64,000 nucleotides of DNA from Streptomyces lacrimifluminis (GTDB lineage Bacteria; Actinomycetota; Actinomycetes; Streptomycetales; Streptomycetaceae): assembly GCF_014646095.1 (NCBI RefSeq), contig NZ_BMMU01000023.1, forward strand, positions 1-64,000. The letters run 5' to 3'. A program made the translations under genes and the position numbers. Under the pieces are notes generated by a model. That model searched no databases. It was not told the DNA's origin and saw only the letters and a program-made list of their open reading frames with translations. This document shows positions 51,099 through 59,350 of the stretch, piece after piece. Within the stretch, counting starts at the first letter, position 1. The number at the start of each line of letters is the position of its first letter.

Positions 51099-52101
51099 GG
51101 CCGACCGCCTCCTTTCCCGCGCTGTGCTGTGCGGTGCTCTGTTGTGCGGCGCGCTGCTGTTCGTCGCTGTCGGTGAAGACCTCGGAGATGTGGTGCCTGC
51201 GCTGTTCCATGCGCACCAGGCCGAGGCCGAGGCCGGCGACCGTGTCCCGTACGAGGTCGTAGGTGTCCTCGCCCTGGGCCGTGAGCAGCAGGATGTGTCC
51301 GGCGCCGGGCAGGCCGCTGCCGTCGTGGGTTTCCACCCCGCGCGCGTGGAGCGCGTCACGCATGGCGGCGGTGCCGTCCGGGTGTTCGTCGGTGTCGGTC
51401 ACCTCGATGGCGAGGATGGCCGTGGACTGGGTGAAGTCCGTGGTGGAGCTGGACCGCAGGAGCTTGCCGCCGTCGACGACCACCACGTGGTCACAGGTCC
51501 GCTCCAGCTCGCCGAGCAGGTGCGAGGTGACCAGCACCGAGATGCCGAAGTCGGTGTGGATACGGCGGATCAGGCCGAGCATCTCGTCGCGGCCGACCGG
51601 GTCGAGGCCGTTGGTCGGCTCGTCCAGGAAGACCAGCTGCGGGTCGTGGACCAGCGCCTGGGCCAGTTTCACGCGCTGTTTCATGCCGGTCGAGTAGCCA
51701 CCGATGGGACGGTAGCGCTCCTCGTACAGACCGACATGGCGCAGCGTGTCCGCGGTGCGCTCCCGGGCGGCGGCAGGCGGGAGCCCGGACATGCGCGCCA
51801 TGTGCACGACGAACTCGGTGGCCGAGACGTCGGGTGGCAGGCAGTCGTGCTCCGGCATGTAGCCGACCCGCTCACGGATGGCGCCGCCTTCGGTGGCGAC
51901 GTCGAGGCCGAGCACGGTGGCCCGGCCCTCCGTGGCGGGAGACAGACCCAGCAGGATCTTGATCAGGGTGGACTTGCCGGCGCCATTGGCGCCGACGAGT
52001 CCGGTCACACCGGGTCCGATGTCCATGGAGAGCCGGTCGAGCGCGGTCACCCGGGGGAACCGCTTGCTCAGGCTTTCGGTCGCGATCACAGTCACATCCA
52101 T
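51088..52101 (-). CDS. ABC transporter ATP-binding protein
   Basis: The 337-residue ATPase has Walker A GANGAGKS, signature YSTGMKQRV, and Walker B LVFLDEPTNGLD. It is the first gene of the four-gene ABC operon. The ATG at 52101 was chosen over one at 52134; neither has a good RBS, so the start is uncertain. The C-terminal 30 residues are Gln/Ala/His-rich and overlap the next gene. Confidence 0.9.
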   Translation of the reverse strand: MDVTVIATESLSKRFPRVTALDRLSMDIGPGVTGLVGANGAGKSTLIKILLGLSPATEGRATVLGLDVATEGGAIRERVGYMPEHDCLPPDVSATEFVVHMARMSGLPPAAARERTADTLRHVGLYEERYRPIGGYSTGMKQRVKLAQALVHDPQLVFLDEPTNGLDPVGRDEMLGLIRRIHTDFGISVLVTSHLLGELERTCDHVVVVDGGKLLRSSSTTDFTQSTAILAIEVTDTDEHPDGTAAMRDALHARGVETHDGSGLPGAGHILLLTAQGEDTYDLVRDTVAGLGLGLVRMEQRRHHISEVFTDSDEQQRAAQQSTAQHSAGKEAVGHGG

Positions 52102-52232
52102 GACGGTAGTGGCGCACACCACATCGGTCGTCAACCCGAAGAGCTGTCTCGGTATCCACCTTCAGTCGTACGGGCCCGTAGGGGTCCCCCTCAGGTCGAA
52201 CAACCGACGGCGGGCTGTCCCCATCGGCTCCG

Positions 52233-52241
52233 TTGTCCACA
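52233..52241 (+). promoter_or_regulatory. Single DnaA box TTGTCCACA
   Basis: This is a perfect match to the preferred Streptomyces DnaA box in the divergent promoter region between the ABC operon and the M24 gene. Confidence 0.5.
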
Positions 52242-52321
52242 GACAGGCGTTCGGCTGTTGACGCGGGCTCTAACAAGTGTCAGATTCGCGGGGGTCAAGT
52301 TACGGGCAGGTAGCGCGGTCG

Positions 52322-53221
52322 ATGGGGACGGTGGCGGCGGCAATGGCGACGGCGGAGGCGGGCGGACTCACCGGGGAACCGGCTGGGAGACGGGTCAGGG
52401 CACTGGCCGGGGAACTGGCCGGGTTCAGACGGGTGCAACGGCTGGCGTACGAGTGCGCGGAGGCCGTCGCGGCCCGGCTCCAGCCGGGGATCACCGAGCG
52501 GGAAGCCGCCCGGATGCAGCGCGAGTGGCTGCGCGAGCGGGGTGTGCGGGACTGGTTCCATCTGCCCTTCGCCTGGTTCGGGGACCGCACGGCGTTCGTG
52601 AACTTCCGTGTCCCCTTCCAGTTCTTCCCGACCGGGCGCCGGCTGGAGCCGGGGATGCCGTTCATCCTGGACCTGGCGCCGGTCCACCGGGGTTTCGCGG
52701 CGGACATCGGCTATTCCGGCTCGCTCGGTGCCAATCCGGTGCAGGAGAGGCTCATGGCCGACCTGGAGGCCCACCGCGAGCTGATCCTGCGCGAGGTGCG
52801 CGAGCGGCGCCCGCTGCGCGGGATCTACGAGGACGTGGACCGTCTCATGGTCCGCCAGGGCTATGCCAACCGGCATCGCGCGTATCCCTTCGGGGTGATC
52901 GCGCACAAGGTCGACCGGGTACGCGAACGGTCGTGGTCGCCCCGGCTGTTCGGGTTCGGTACACAGTCCCTGAAGGGGCTGGCGGGCGACGCGCTGCGTG
53001 GCCACCGCGAGGGCTGGTCGCCCCTGTGGTCGCCGTACCGGTTCTCCGACCACCCGCCGCAGCCGGGTCTGTGGGCGGTGGAGCCACATCTCGGATTCCG
53101 GGGCACGGGGGCGAAGTTCGAGGAGATCCTGGTCGTCACGGACTCAGCGGACCCGCAGGAGAGCGCGTTCTGGCTGGACGACGATCTGCCGCACGTGCGG
53201 CGCTGGGCGGAGGCGAAGTGA
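52322..53221 (+). CDS. M24 (pita-bread) metallopeptidase-like protein
   Basis: The 299-residue protein has a methionine-aminopeptidase-like fold with the ligands of M24 enzymes: ILDLAPVHRGFAADIGYS (two Asp), GVIAHKVDRV (His), AVEPHLGF (Glu) and KFEEILVV (Glu). The order fits, but the spacing around the His is unusual and the N-terminal domain is short. The start is uncertain (ATG 52322, with GTG 52277 as alternative). The stop overlaps the start of the hydrolase-SDR fusion, so the two are coupled. Confidence 0.8.
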   Translation: MGTVAAAMATAEAGGLTGEPAGRRVRALAGELAGFRRVQRLAYECAEAVAARLQPGITEREAARMQREWLRERGVRDWFHLPFAWFGDRTAFVNFRVPFQFFPTGRRLEPGMPFILDLAPVHRGFAADIGYSGSLGANPVQERLMADLEAHRELILREVRERRPLRGIYEDVDRLMVRQGYANRHRAYPFGVIAHKVDRVRERSWSPRLFGFGTQSLKGLAGDALRGHREGWSPLWSPYRFSDHPPQPGLWAVEPHLGFRGTGAKFEEILVVTDSADPQESAFWLDDDLPHVRRWAEAK

Positions 53222-54972
53222 CTCTCGACGGAGCGCGTGAGCGCCGGGTACGGACGGGCGGGATCGAACTGTGCGTCGCCGAGTTGGGGGACCCGGCGGA
53301 CCCCACGGTGATCCTTGTGCACGGTTATCCGGACACCAAGGAGGTGTGGTCCCAGGTCGCCGTGCGGCTTGCCGACCGCTTCCACGTCGTGCTGTACGAC
53401 GTGCGGGGCCACGGCAGTTCGACAGCGCCACGTCCGCTGCGGGGCGGCTTCACCCTGGAGAAGCTGACGGACGACTTCCTGGCGGTCGCGGACGCGGTCA
53501 GTCCGGACCGGCCGGTGCATCTGGTGGGGCACGACTGGGGCTCGGTGCAGTCCTGGGAGTTCGTGACCGTCGCGCGCGCCGAGGGCCGGATCGCGTCCTT
53601 CACGTCGATGTCCGGGCCGTCACTCGACCACCTCGGCCACTGGACGAAGGGGCGCCTGAAACGGCCCACCCCGCGCGCGGTCGCCCAACTCCTGGGCCAG
53701 GGACGCAGGTCCTGGTATGTATACGCGCTGCACACGCCCGTGCTGCCCGAACTCGCCTGGCGCGGCCCGCTCGGCAGACGCTGGCCGAAGCTGCTGGCCC
53801 GCCTCGAGAAGGTCTCCGGGGACGGCTACCCGACCGCCTCCCTGCCCACGGACGCGGCCAACGGCGCCTGGCTGTACCGGGACAACGTCCGGTCACGCCT
53901 GCGCAGGCCGCGCACGGACGCACACGCGCACGCGCCCGTGCAGCTCATCACGCCCCTGGGGGACGCGTTCCTCTCCGAGCGGCTGTACGACGGGCTGGAG
54001 CGGTGGGCGCCCCGGCTGGTGCGCCGCACACTCGACGCCAAGCACTGGATCCCGCGCACCCGGCCCGACCAGGTGGCCGCCTGGATCGGGGAGTTCGTGA
54101 CGGCCAACGAGGGTGGGCGGCTCCCGACCACGGCAACGGGCCCGTACGCACAGCGTTTCGGCGGGCAGCTGGTCCTGGTGACCGGGGCGGGCAGCGGCAT
54201 CGGACGGGCCACGGCGTTCGCGTTCGCCGAGTCGGGCGCCCGGGTGGTGGCCGTCGACCGGGACGCCGAAAGCGCCGCCCGCACAGCCGAGTTGGCCCGG
54301 CTCGTCGGCGCCCCCGAAGCCTGGGCGGAGCCGGTCGACGTCACGGACGAGGCGGCGATGGAGAAGCTCGCCGAGAAGGTCGCCGCCGAGTACGGCGTGG
54401 TGGACGTGCTGGTGAACAACGCGGGGATCGGGATCTCCGGGTCGTTCTTCGACACGACTCCGGAGGACTGGAAGAAGGTCCTGGACGTTAACTTGTGGGG
54501 TGTGATCCACGGTTGCCGGCTCTTCGGGAAGCAGATGGCGGAACGCGGACAGGGCGGCCACATCGTCAACATCGCGTCCGCAGCCGCCTACCAGCCTTCC
54601 AAAGCCCTGCCCGCGTACAGCACTTCGAAGGCCGCGGTGCTGATGCTCAGCGAGTGTCTGCGCGCCGAGCTTGCGGGCCAGGGCATCGGTGTCTCGGCGA
54701 TCTGCCCCGGGTTCGTCAACACGAACATCACAACGACCGCGCGTTTCACGGGAGTCGATGCCGAGGAGCAGGCCCGTCGGCAGAAGCGGACGGCTCGGCT
54801 GTACGGGTTGCGCAACTACCCGCCGGAAAAGGTGGCTTCGGCGATCCTGCGCGCGGTGGTACGCAACGAGGCGGTCGCACCGGTGACGCCGGAAGCCCGG
54901 GGCGCACATCTCATGTCCCGCTTCGTACCGGGGGCGTTGAGGGCGCTGGCGCGGCTGGACCCGCCGCTGTGA
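53218..54972 (+). CDS. Alpha/beta-hydrolase-SDR fusion (EphD-like)
   Basis: This is a 584-residue two-domain enzyme. Residues about 1-300 form an epoxide-hydrolase-type alpha/beta hydrolase with HGYPD and the nucleophile Asp in GHDWGSVQ, and a late KHWIPRTRPD His. Residues about 318-584 form a classical SDR with TGAGSGIG, NNAGIG, a Ser and the YSTSK catalytic pair. The same fusion occurs in mycobacterial EphD. It likely hydrolyses an epoxide and oxidises or reduces the product. The GTG at 53218 overlaps the M24 stop. Confidence 0.9.
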   Translation: MTLDGARERRVRTGGIELCVAELGDPADPTVILVHGYPDTKEVWSQVAVRLADRFHVVLYDVRGHGSSTAPRPLRGGFTLEKLTDDFLAVADAVSPDRPVHLVGHDWGSVQSWEFVTVARAEGRIASFTSMSGPSLDHLGHWTKGRLKRPTPRAVAQLLGQGRRSWYVYALHTPVLPELAWRGPLGRRWPKLLARLEKVSGDGYPTASLPTDAANGAWLYRDNVRSRLRRPRTDAHAHAPVQLITPLGDAFLSERLYDGLERWAPRLVRRTLDAKHWIPRTRPDQVAAWIGEFVTANEGGRLPTTATGPYAQRFGGQLVLVTGAGSGIGRATAFAFAESGARVVAVDRDAESAARTAELARLVGAPEAWAEPVDVTDEAAMEKLAEKVAAEYGVVDVLVNNAGIGISGSFFDTTPEDWKKVLDVNLWGVIHGCRLFGKQMAERGQGGHIVNIASAAAYQPSKALPAYSTSKAAVLMLSECLRAELAGQGIGVSAICPGFVNTNITTTARFTGVDAEEQARRQKRTARLYGLRNYPPEKVASAILRAVVRNEAVAPVTPEARGAHLMSRFVPGALRALARLDPPL

Positions 54973-55036
54973 CATTGGACCCCCAATAAGAGGCAAATCC
55001 CCTCAAGTTGGCCAAAAGCCTTGAAACGTAGGCCGG

Positions 55037-55090
55037 TTGTCCACAGATTCTTCAATTGCCCTGTGGATAACTGGACTTGGCTGTGGATCA
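55037..55090. promoter_or_regulatory. Three DnaA boxes before kptA
   Basis: TTGTCCACA (55037-55045), TTATCCACA on the minus strand (55062-55070) and TGATCCACA on the minus strand (55082-55090) lie within 54 bp. Confidence 0.6.
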
Positions 55091-55146
55091 AACCTCCGAA
55101 CCAAAATCAAATGCGTGATCACCGTCGCGCCCGACACTCTTGTGGG

Positions 55147-55743
55147 ATGACCGAGAAAGAGATGGACGAAAGACGCACCGTGAAGGTGTCGAAGTACCTG
55201 TCGAAGCATCTGCGGCACCAGCCGGTGGGGGCACCTCCCACGCCCTCAAGGCAGTGGGGGAGGATCGGGCTCGCGCTCGACGAGACCGGCTGGGTCGAGA
55301 TCGACACGCTGATCGCGGCTGCCACGGCTCACGGCTTCCGGTTCACGCGCGACGAGTTGGACCACGTGGTCGCGGCCAACGACAAGAAGCGCTTCGCGGT
55401 CGACGGAACCCGGATCCGCGCCAGCCAGGGCCACAGTGTCGAGGTCGACCTCGGGCTGCCCCCGGCGACCCCGCCGCCGTACCTCTACCACGGCACGGTG
55501 GACCGCTTCCTGGACGCGATCCGCGCCGAGGGCCTGCGCCCCATGAACCGGCACGCCGTCCACCTCTCGGCCGACCGTGAGACCGCGACCCGGGTCGGCG
55601 CCCGCCGAGGCCGGCCCGTCGTGCTCCCGGTGGACTCGGCCGCCATGCACCGCGACGGCCACCTCTTCCACATCAGCGCGAACGGCGTGTGGCTCACGGA
55701 GTCCGTTCCGCCGCGCTATCTGCGGTTCTCCGCTCCGCACTGA
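55147..55743 (+). CDS. kptA: RNA 2'-phosphotransferase (KptA/Tpt1) with inserted repeat
   Basis: The 198-residue protein removes a 2'-phosphate from RNA using NAD. Family marks are SKYLSKHLRHQP, ETGWVEIDTLI, YLYHGTVDRFLDAI and GLRPMNRHAVHLS, with a late Arg in RYLRFSA. Residues 27-38 (VGAPPTPSRQWG) are not part of the normal family sequence, which goes from HQP almost directly to RIGL. They are encoded by an in-frame palindromic repeat. The start at ATG 55147 has a weak RBS; 55162 is an alternative. Confidence 0.9.
   Translation: MTEKEMDERRTVKVSKYLSKHLRHQPVGAPPTPSRQWGRIGLALDETGWVEIDTLIAAATAHGFRFTRDELDHVVAANDKKRFAVDGTRIRASQGHSVEVDLGLPPATPPPYLYHGTVDRFLDAIRAEGLRPMNRHAVHLSADRETATRVGARRGRPVVLPVDSAAMHRDGHLFHISANGVWLTESVPPRYLRFSAPH
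55225..55260 (+). repeat. Palindromic repeat inserted in kptA
   Basis: A 36-bp G/C-rich sequence with GTGGGGGCACCTCCCAC followed by GCCCTCAAGGCAGTGGGGG can fold into a hairpin. I recognise it as a kind of small dispersed palindromic element common in Streptomyces genomes, usually between genes. Here it adds 12 codons without breaking the frame. Confidence 0.65.
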
Positions 55744-55778
55744 CACCGCGCGGCACCGGCCCCGGCATGATCGAGGGC

Positions 55779-56223
55779 ATGGAGCACCTGCCCACCACCG
55801 AGGCCGTCGTCACCGCCCTGTGTGCCCTCGCCGCCGAGTACGCCCGTGAGATCGAGGTCGGCCATGACATCGGCGCCGACGGACCTCCCGGCGCACGGCC
55901 GCGGGCATCGGCGTACCACGGACCCTGACGGCTCGCTCCCGCACGAGGCCTTCGCCGAGTTCGGCGGAGTCCCCCGGGTGACCGTCCGCCTCTCCCCCGA
56001 CGACGACGCGCTGATCACCGTCGAGGGCGTCGAGTGCCCCGACATCCCGCGCGACGACGTCCCCGCCTTCCTCCGCTCCGTCCACGACGGCCTCGCGTTC
56101 GTCACGGCCCGCCGATTCCCGCACGCCCGCCACCTGGTCGTACCGCTGCCTGGCGACCGCACGTACAAGGAGTACATCCCGATGCCCGGCCTCAGCCCGT
56201 GGCTCGGTAGTCGCGTCCGGTGA
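55779..56223 (+). pseudogene. Frameshifted hypothetical gene
   Basis: From ATG 55779 one frame reads MEHLPTTEAVVTALCALAAEYA with strong third-position G/C bias, and ends at a TGA at about 55928. A second frame, in register with an ATG at 55864, carries the bias from about 55885 to a stop at 56223 and encodes HGRGHRRTTDPDGSL then EAFAEFGGVPRVTVRLSPDD. The switch suggests that one gene of about 145 codons was broken by a single-base indel near 55880, or that the base sequence is wrong there. Function is not recognised. If 55864 were a true start the product would be 119 residues. Confidence 0.55.
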
Positions 56224-56246
56224 CCGCTCGGCGAGTGCTCGGTGAC

Positions 56247-56262
56247 TGTTTCACGTGAAACC
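56247..56262. promoter_or_regulatory. parS site
   Basis: TGTTTCACGTGAAACC contains the full GTTTCACGTGAAAC palindrome (56248-56261) recognised by ParB. It lies in the 63-bp gap before the LLM oxidoreductase gene. A second, one-mismatch copy lies at 43016. Such sites cluster around oriC in Streptomyces. Confidence 0.85.
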
Positions 56263-56286
56263 TGAACGGCACCTAGGCTCTCAAGC

Positions 56287-57198
56287 ATGAGCCTGCACCT
56301 GAGCACCGCGATCCTTCCGTACCGTCGTTGGCACGAGGGCGGCCGTTCGGCCTGGCAGCGCGCGGAGCAACTCGGGTTCCACACCGCGTTCACGTACGAC
56401 CACCTGTCGTGGCGCACCTTCCGGGACGGCCCGTGGTTCGGTGCCGTACCCACGCTCACGGCCGCCGCCGCCGTCACCGACCGGCTGCGCCTGGGCACGC
56501 TGGTGACATCGCCGAACTTCCGGCACCCGGTGACGCTGGCCAAGGAGCTGATCTCCCTCGACGACGTGTCGAACGGCCGGATCACCCTCGGCATCGGCGC
56601 GGGCGGCACCGGCTTCGACGCCACCGCGCTGGGCCAGGACCCGTGGACGCCCCGGGAGCGCGCCGACCGGTTCGGCGAGTTCGTCGCGATCCTCGACAAG
56701 CTGCTGACCGAGGACGGCAAGGACGGCGTCTCCTACCAGGGCGACTACTACTCGGCCCACGAGGTGCGCAACATCCCGGGCTGTGTGCAGCGCCCCCGGC
56801 TGCCGTTCGCGGTGGCCGCCACCGGGCCGCGCGGGCTGAAGCTCGCGGCGCGTTACGGGCAGGCGTGGGTGACGACCGGTGACCCCAGGCTGTTCGAGAG
56901 CGGCACGCCCGAACAGTCGGTCCAGGCCCTGCGCGGGCAGACGGAGAAGCTGGCCGACGCCTGCGCCGCGATCGGCCGGGACGTGAGCGGGCTCGACAGG
57001 ATCCTGCTCACCGGGTTCACCCCGGACCGGGGACGTCCGCTGGAGTCCGTGGACGCGTTCGTCGACTTCGCGGGCCGGCACCAGGAGCTGGGCTTCACCG
57101 AGATCGTCGTCCACTGGCCCATCCCCGACTCCGACTTCGCGGCCGACGAGCGGGTCTTCGAACGCATCGCCCAGGAGGCGCCGGCGCAGCTGCGCTGA
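56287..57198 (+). CDS. F420/LLM-class flavin-dependent oxidoreductase
   Basis: The 303-residue luciferase-like TIM barrel has FTYDHLSWR near the start, PNFRHPVTLAKELISLDDVSNGR and LGIGAGGTGFD, typical of the LLM family. The cofactor could be F420 or FMN; the family type (Asp/His in TYDH) is common in F420-dependent enzymes of actinobacteria. The substrate cannot be inferred. The ATG follows the parS site by 24 bp. Confidence 0.85.
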   Translation: MSLHLSTAILPYRRWHEGGRSAWQRAEQLGFHTAFTYDHLSWRTFRDGPWFGAVPTLTAAAAVTDRLRLGTLVTSPNFRHPVTLAKELISLDDVSNGRITLGIGAGGTGFDATALGQDPWTPRERADRFGEFVAILDKLLTEDGKDGVSYQGDYYSAHEVRNIPGCVQRPRLPFAVAATGPRGLKLAARYGQAWVTTGDPRLFESGTPEQSVQALRGQTEKLADACAAIGRDVSGLDRILLTGFTPDRGRPLESVDAFVDFAGRHQELGFTEIVVHWPIPDSDFAADERVFERIAQEAPAQLR

Positions 57199-57286
57199 CC
57201 CAGAACCGGCCAGGACCGGTCAGGGCGGCCACTCACCTGGGCGGACCGCCGCACGGGCGGGCGTGGACATACGCGAGAATGGGCGG

Positions 57287-58156
57287 GTGACCTCAGCGAC
57301 CAGAGAGCCCGAGACCCCCGCCGCCGCCCTCCCGATCCGGCTGATCGCCACCGACCTCGACGGCACACTGCTGCGCGACGACAAGTCGGTGTCCCCGCGC
57401 ACGGTCGCCGCCCTGGCCGCCGCCGAGGCCGCGGGTGTCGAGGTCTTCTTCGTCACGGGCCGCCCGGCCCGCTGGATGGACGTCGTCAGCGAGCACGTCC
57501 ACGGTCACGGTCTGGCGATCTGCGGCAACGGCGCCGCCGTGGTCGATCTGCACGGCGGCCCCGGTGCCCACCGCTTCGTGAAGGTGCGGGAGCTGGCGAG
57601 GGACAACGCGCTGGACGCCGTACGCCTGCTGCGCGAGGCCGCGCCGGGGACCGTGTACGCCGTGGAGCAGACGTACGGCTTCCACCAGGAGCCGGAGTAT
57701 CCGAAGCTGCACATGGAGGTGCCGGACAATCTGGCGCCCGCCGAGAAGCTGCTGGCCCCGGGCGGGCCGAGCGACGGTGAGCCCGTGCTCAAGATCCTCG
57801 CCTTCCACCACACGATGGACCCCGACGCGTTTCTCACCACCGCCCGGCTCGCGATCGGCGACCGCGCCACCGTGACCCGCTCCAGCCCCAGCGCCCTGCT
57901 GGAGATCAGCGGCCCCGAGGTCTCCAAGGCGAGCACGCTGGCCCTGTGCTGCGCCGAGCGGGGCATCTCGTCCGAGGAGGTCGTCGCCTTCGGGGACATG
58001 CCGAACGACGTCGAGATGCTCACCTGGGCGGGCCGGTCGTACGCGATGGGCAACGCGCATCCCGACGTTCTCGCGGCGGCCTCGGGGCACACGGCGCCCA
58101 ACTACGAGGACGGGGTGGCCGTCGTGATCGAGCGGCTGCTCGCGGAACGCCTCTGA
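57287..58156 (+). CDS. HAD-superfamily (Cof type IIB) phosphatase
   Basis: The 289-residue protein has DLDGTLLRDD, VTGRPARW, SKASTLALCCAERGI and GDMPNDVEML. It is a paralogue of the gene at 47054-47866 with the same cap type. The GTG at 57287 was chosen as the first start inside the conserved region; upstream codons have no RBS. It converges on the M23 peptidase gene 24 bp downstream. Confidence 0.88.
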   Translation: MTSATREPETPAAALPIRLIATDLDGTLLRDDKSVSPRTVAALAAAEAAGVEVFFVTGRPARWMDVVSEHVHGHGLAICGNGAAVVDLHGGPGAHRFVKVRELARDNALDAVRLLREAAPGTVYAVEQTYGFHQEPEYPKLHMEVPDNLAPAEKLLAPGGPSDGEPVLKILAFHHTMDPDAFLTTARLAIGDRATVTRSSPSALLEISGPEVSKASTLALCCAERGISSEEVVAFGDMPNDVEMLTWAGRSYAMGNAHPDVLAAASGHTAPNYEDGVAVVIERLLAERL

Positions 58157-58180
58157 GGAAGCTGGCGTACGGGGCCTCAC

Positions 58181-59248
58181 CTACAACCGCACCCCGCGCT
58201 CCGTCAGCCACGCCGCCGGGTCCACCCCCGACCCCAGTTCCGGTGTGACGCGTACCTCGAAGTGCAGGTGCGGGCCGGTCGAGTTGCCGGTCGTGCCGGT
58301 CTGGCCGATCCACTGACCCGGGGTCACCCGCTGCCCCTGGTCGACGGTGACGGCGGCGAGGTGCGCGTACTGCGTGTAGTAGCCCCCGGGATGCTCGATC
58401 ACGATCTCGATGCCGAAGGCGCCCCCGCACGACACCGACACCACCCTGCCCGCGCCGACCGCCCGCACCGGAGTGCCGATCGGTACCGCGAAGTCCTGCC
58501 CGGTGTGCCCGTTGGCCCACCGGTCGCCGCCGCTGCCGAAACTCGCGGACAGCTCGTACGTCTCCACGGGCGTGACGTACTCCGGCATGGTCCCGGGATC
58601 CGGCTGGTCGAGCCGAACGGCGCCCCGGCAGGAGCCCGCCGTGACCGAGGCGTCGGCCCGGCCCTGGAGCGTCCAGCGGGCCTCTTCGAGCTTCGCATCG
58701 ATCGACCGCTTCAGCTCGGCGAGTTCGCCGTTCCGGCGCTCCAGTTTCTGCCACTGCGCCGCCGCCTTCGCCTCGTCGGCGGCGAGCCGGGCCTCCGCGC
58801 GCCTGCTCTTGCCGATCGCGTTGTTGACGGCGAGATCGGCCTGCCACACGGCCCGCTGACCACGCATCAGCTCCTCCGGGCTGTCCGCGAGCAGCATCTG
58901 CGCGGTGAGCGGCAGGCCGCCTCCGCTGCGGTACTGGCCGCGCGCGATCCGGCCGAGGTCCTCGTGCAGGACGGCGATGTCGCGCCGTTCGCGGGTGAGG
59001 AGTTCCTCGTACCGCCGGGCCTTGGCCCCTTCCGCCTCGGACTCGCGCCGTCCGGCCTCGTACTGCTGCGTCACCACGGCGGCATCCGCGTACAGCCGGG
59101 TCACCTCGGTGCTGAGACCCGAGTCCGTAGCGGCGTCCGATCCGGGATCCGTGTCCTCGCCCGAAGCGGCCGTCGGCCGGGCGACCAGGACGGCGAGCGC
59201 GCACAGCAGCGCCGGAACGAGCAGCGGATGACGGCGACGTGAGCCCAT
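58181..59248 (-). CDS. Secreted M23 (LytM) family peptidase
   Basis: The 355-residue protein has a signal peptide (HPLLVPALLCALAVLVARPTAAS), a long coiled coil (about 45-185, EVTRLYADAAVV...LAELKRSIDAKL) and a C-terminal LytM domain with HTGQDF (first zinc His and Asp) and PHLHFEV. Coiled-coil LytM proteins either cut peptidoglycan or activate amidases; the zinc ligands look complete here. The ATG at 59248 was chosen at the signal peptide. Confidence 0.88.
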   Translation of the reverse strand: MGSRRRHPLLVPALLCALAVLVARPTAASGEDTDPGSDAATDSGLSTEVTRLYADAAVVTQQYEAGRRESEAEGAKARRYEELLTRERRDIAVLHEDLGRIARGQYRSGGGLPLTAQMLLADSPEELMRGQRAVWQADLAVNNAIGKSRRAEARLAADEAKAAAQWQKLERRNGELAELKRSIDAKLEEARWTLQGRADASVTAGSCRGAVRLDQPDPGTMPEYVTPVETYELSASFGSGGDRWANGHTGQDFAVPIGTPVRAVGAGRVVSVSCGGAFGIEIVIEHPGGYYTQYAHLAAVTVDQGQRVTPGQWIGQTGTTGNSTGPHLHFEVRVTPELGSGVDPAAWLTERGVRL

Positions 59249-59350
59249 GTCAGCGATCGTGCACCGCAAACCGGGCCGGTCGCCTGTTCACGTCGTACGC
59301 CTGGGGGACCCGTTGCCACGAACGGCTCAGTAACGGCGTCCGCGGCGACC

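Noticed and set aside
51043..53217. Upstream extension of the hydrolase-SDR frame
   Set aside because: It runs antisense to an ABC ATPase and out of frame through the M24 gene; the GTG at 53218 overlapping the M24 stop is the sensible start.
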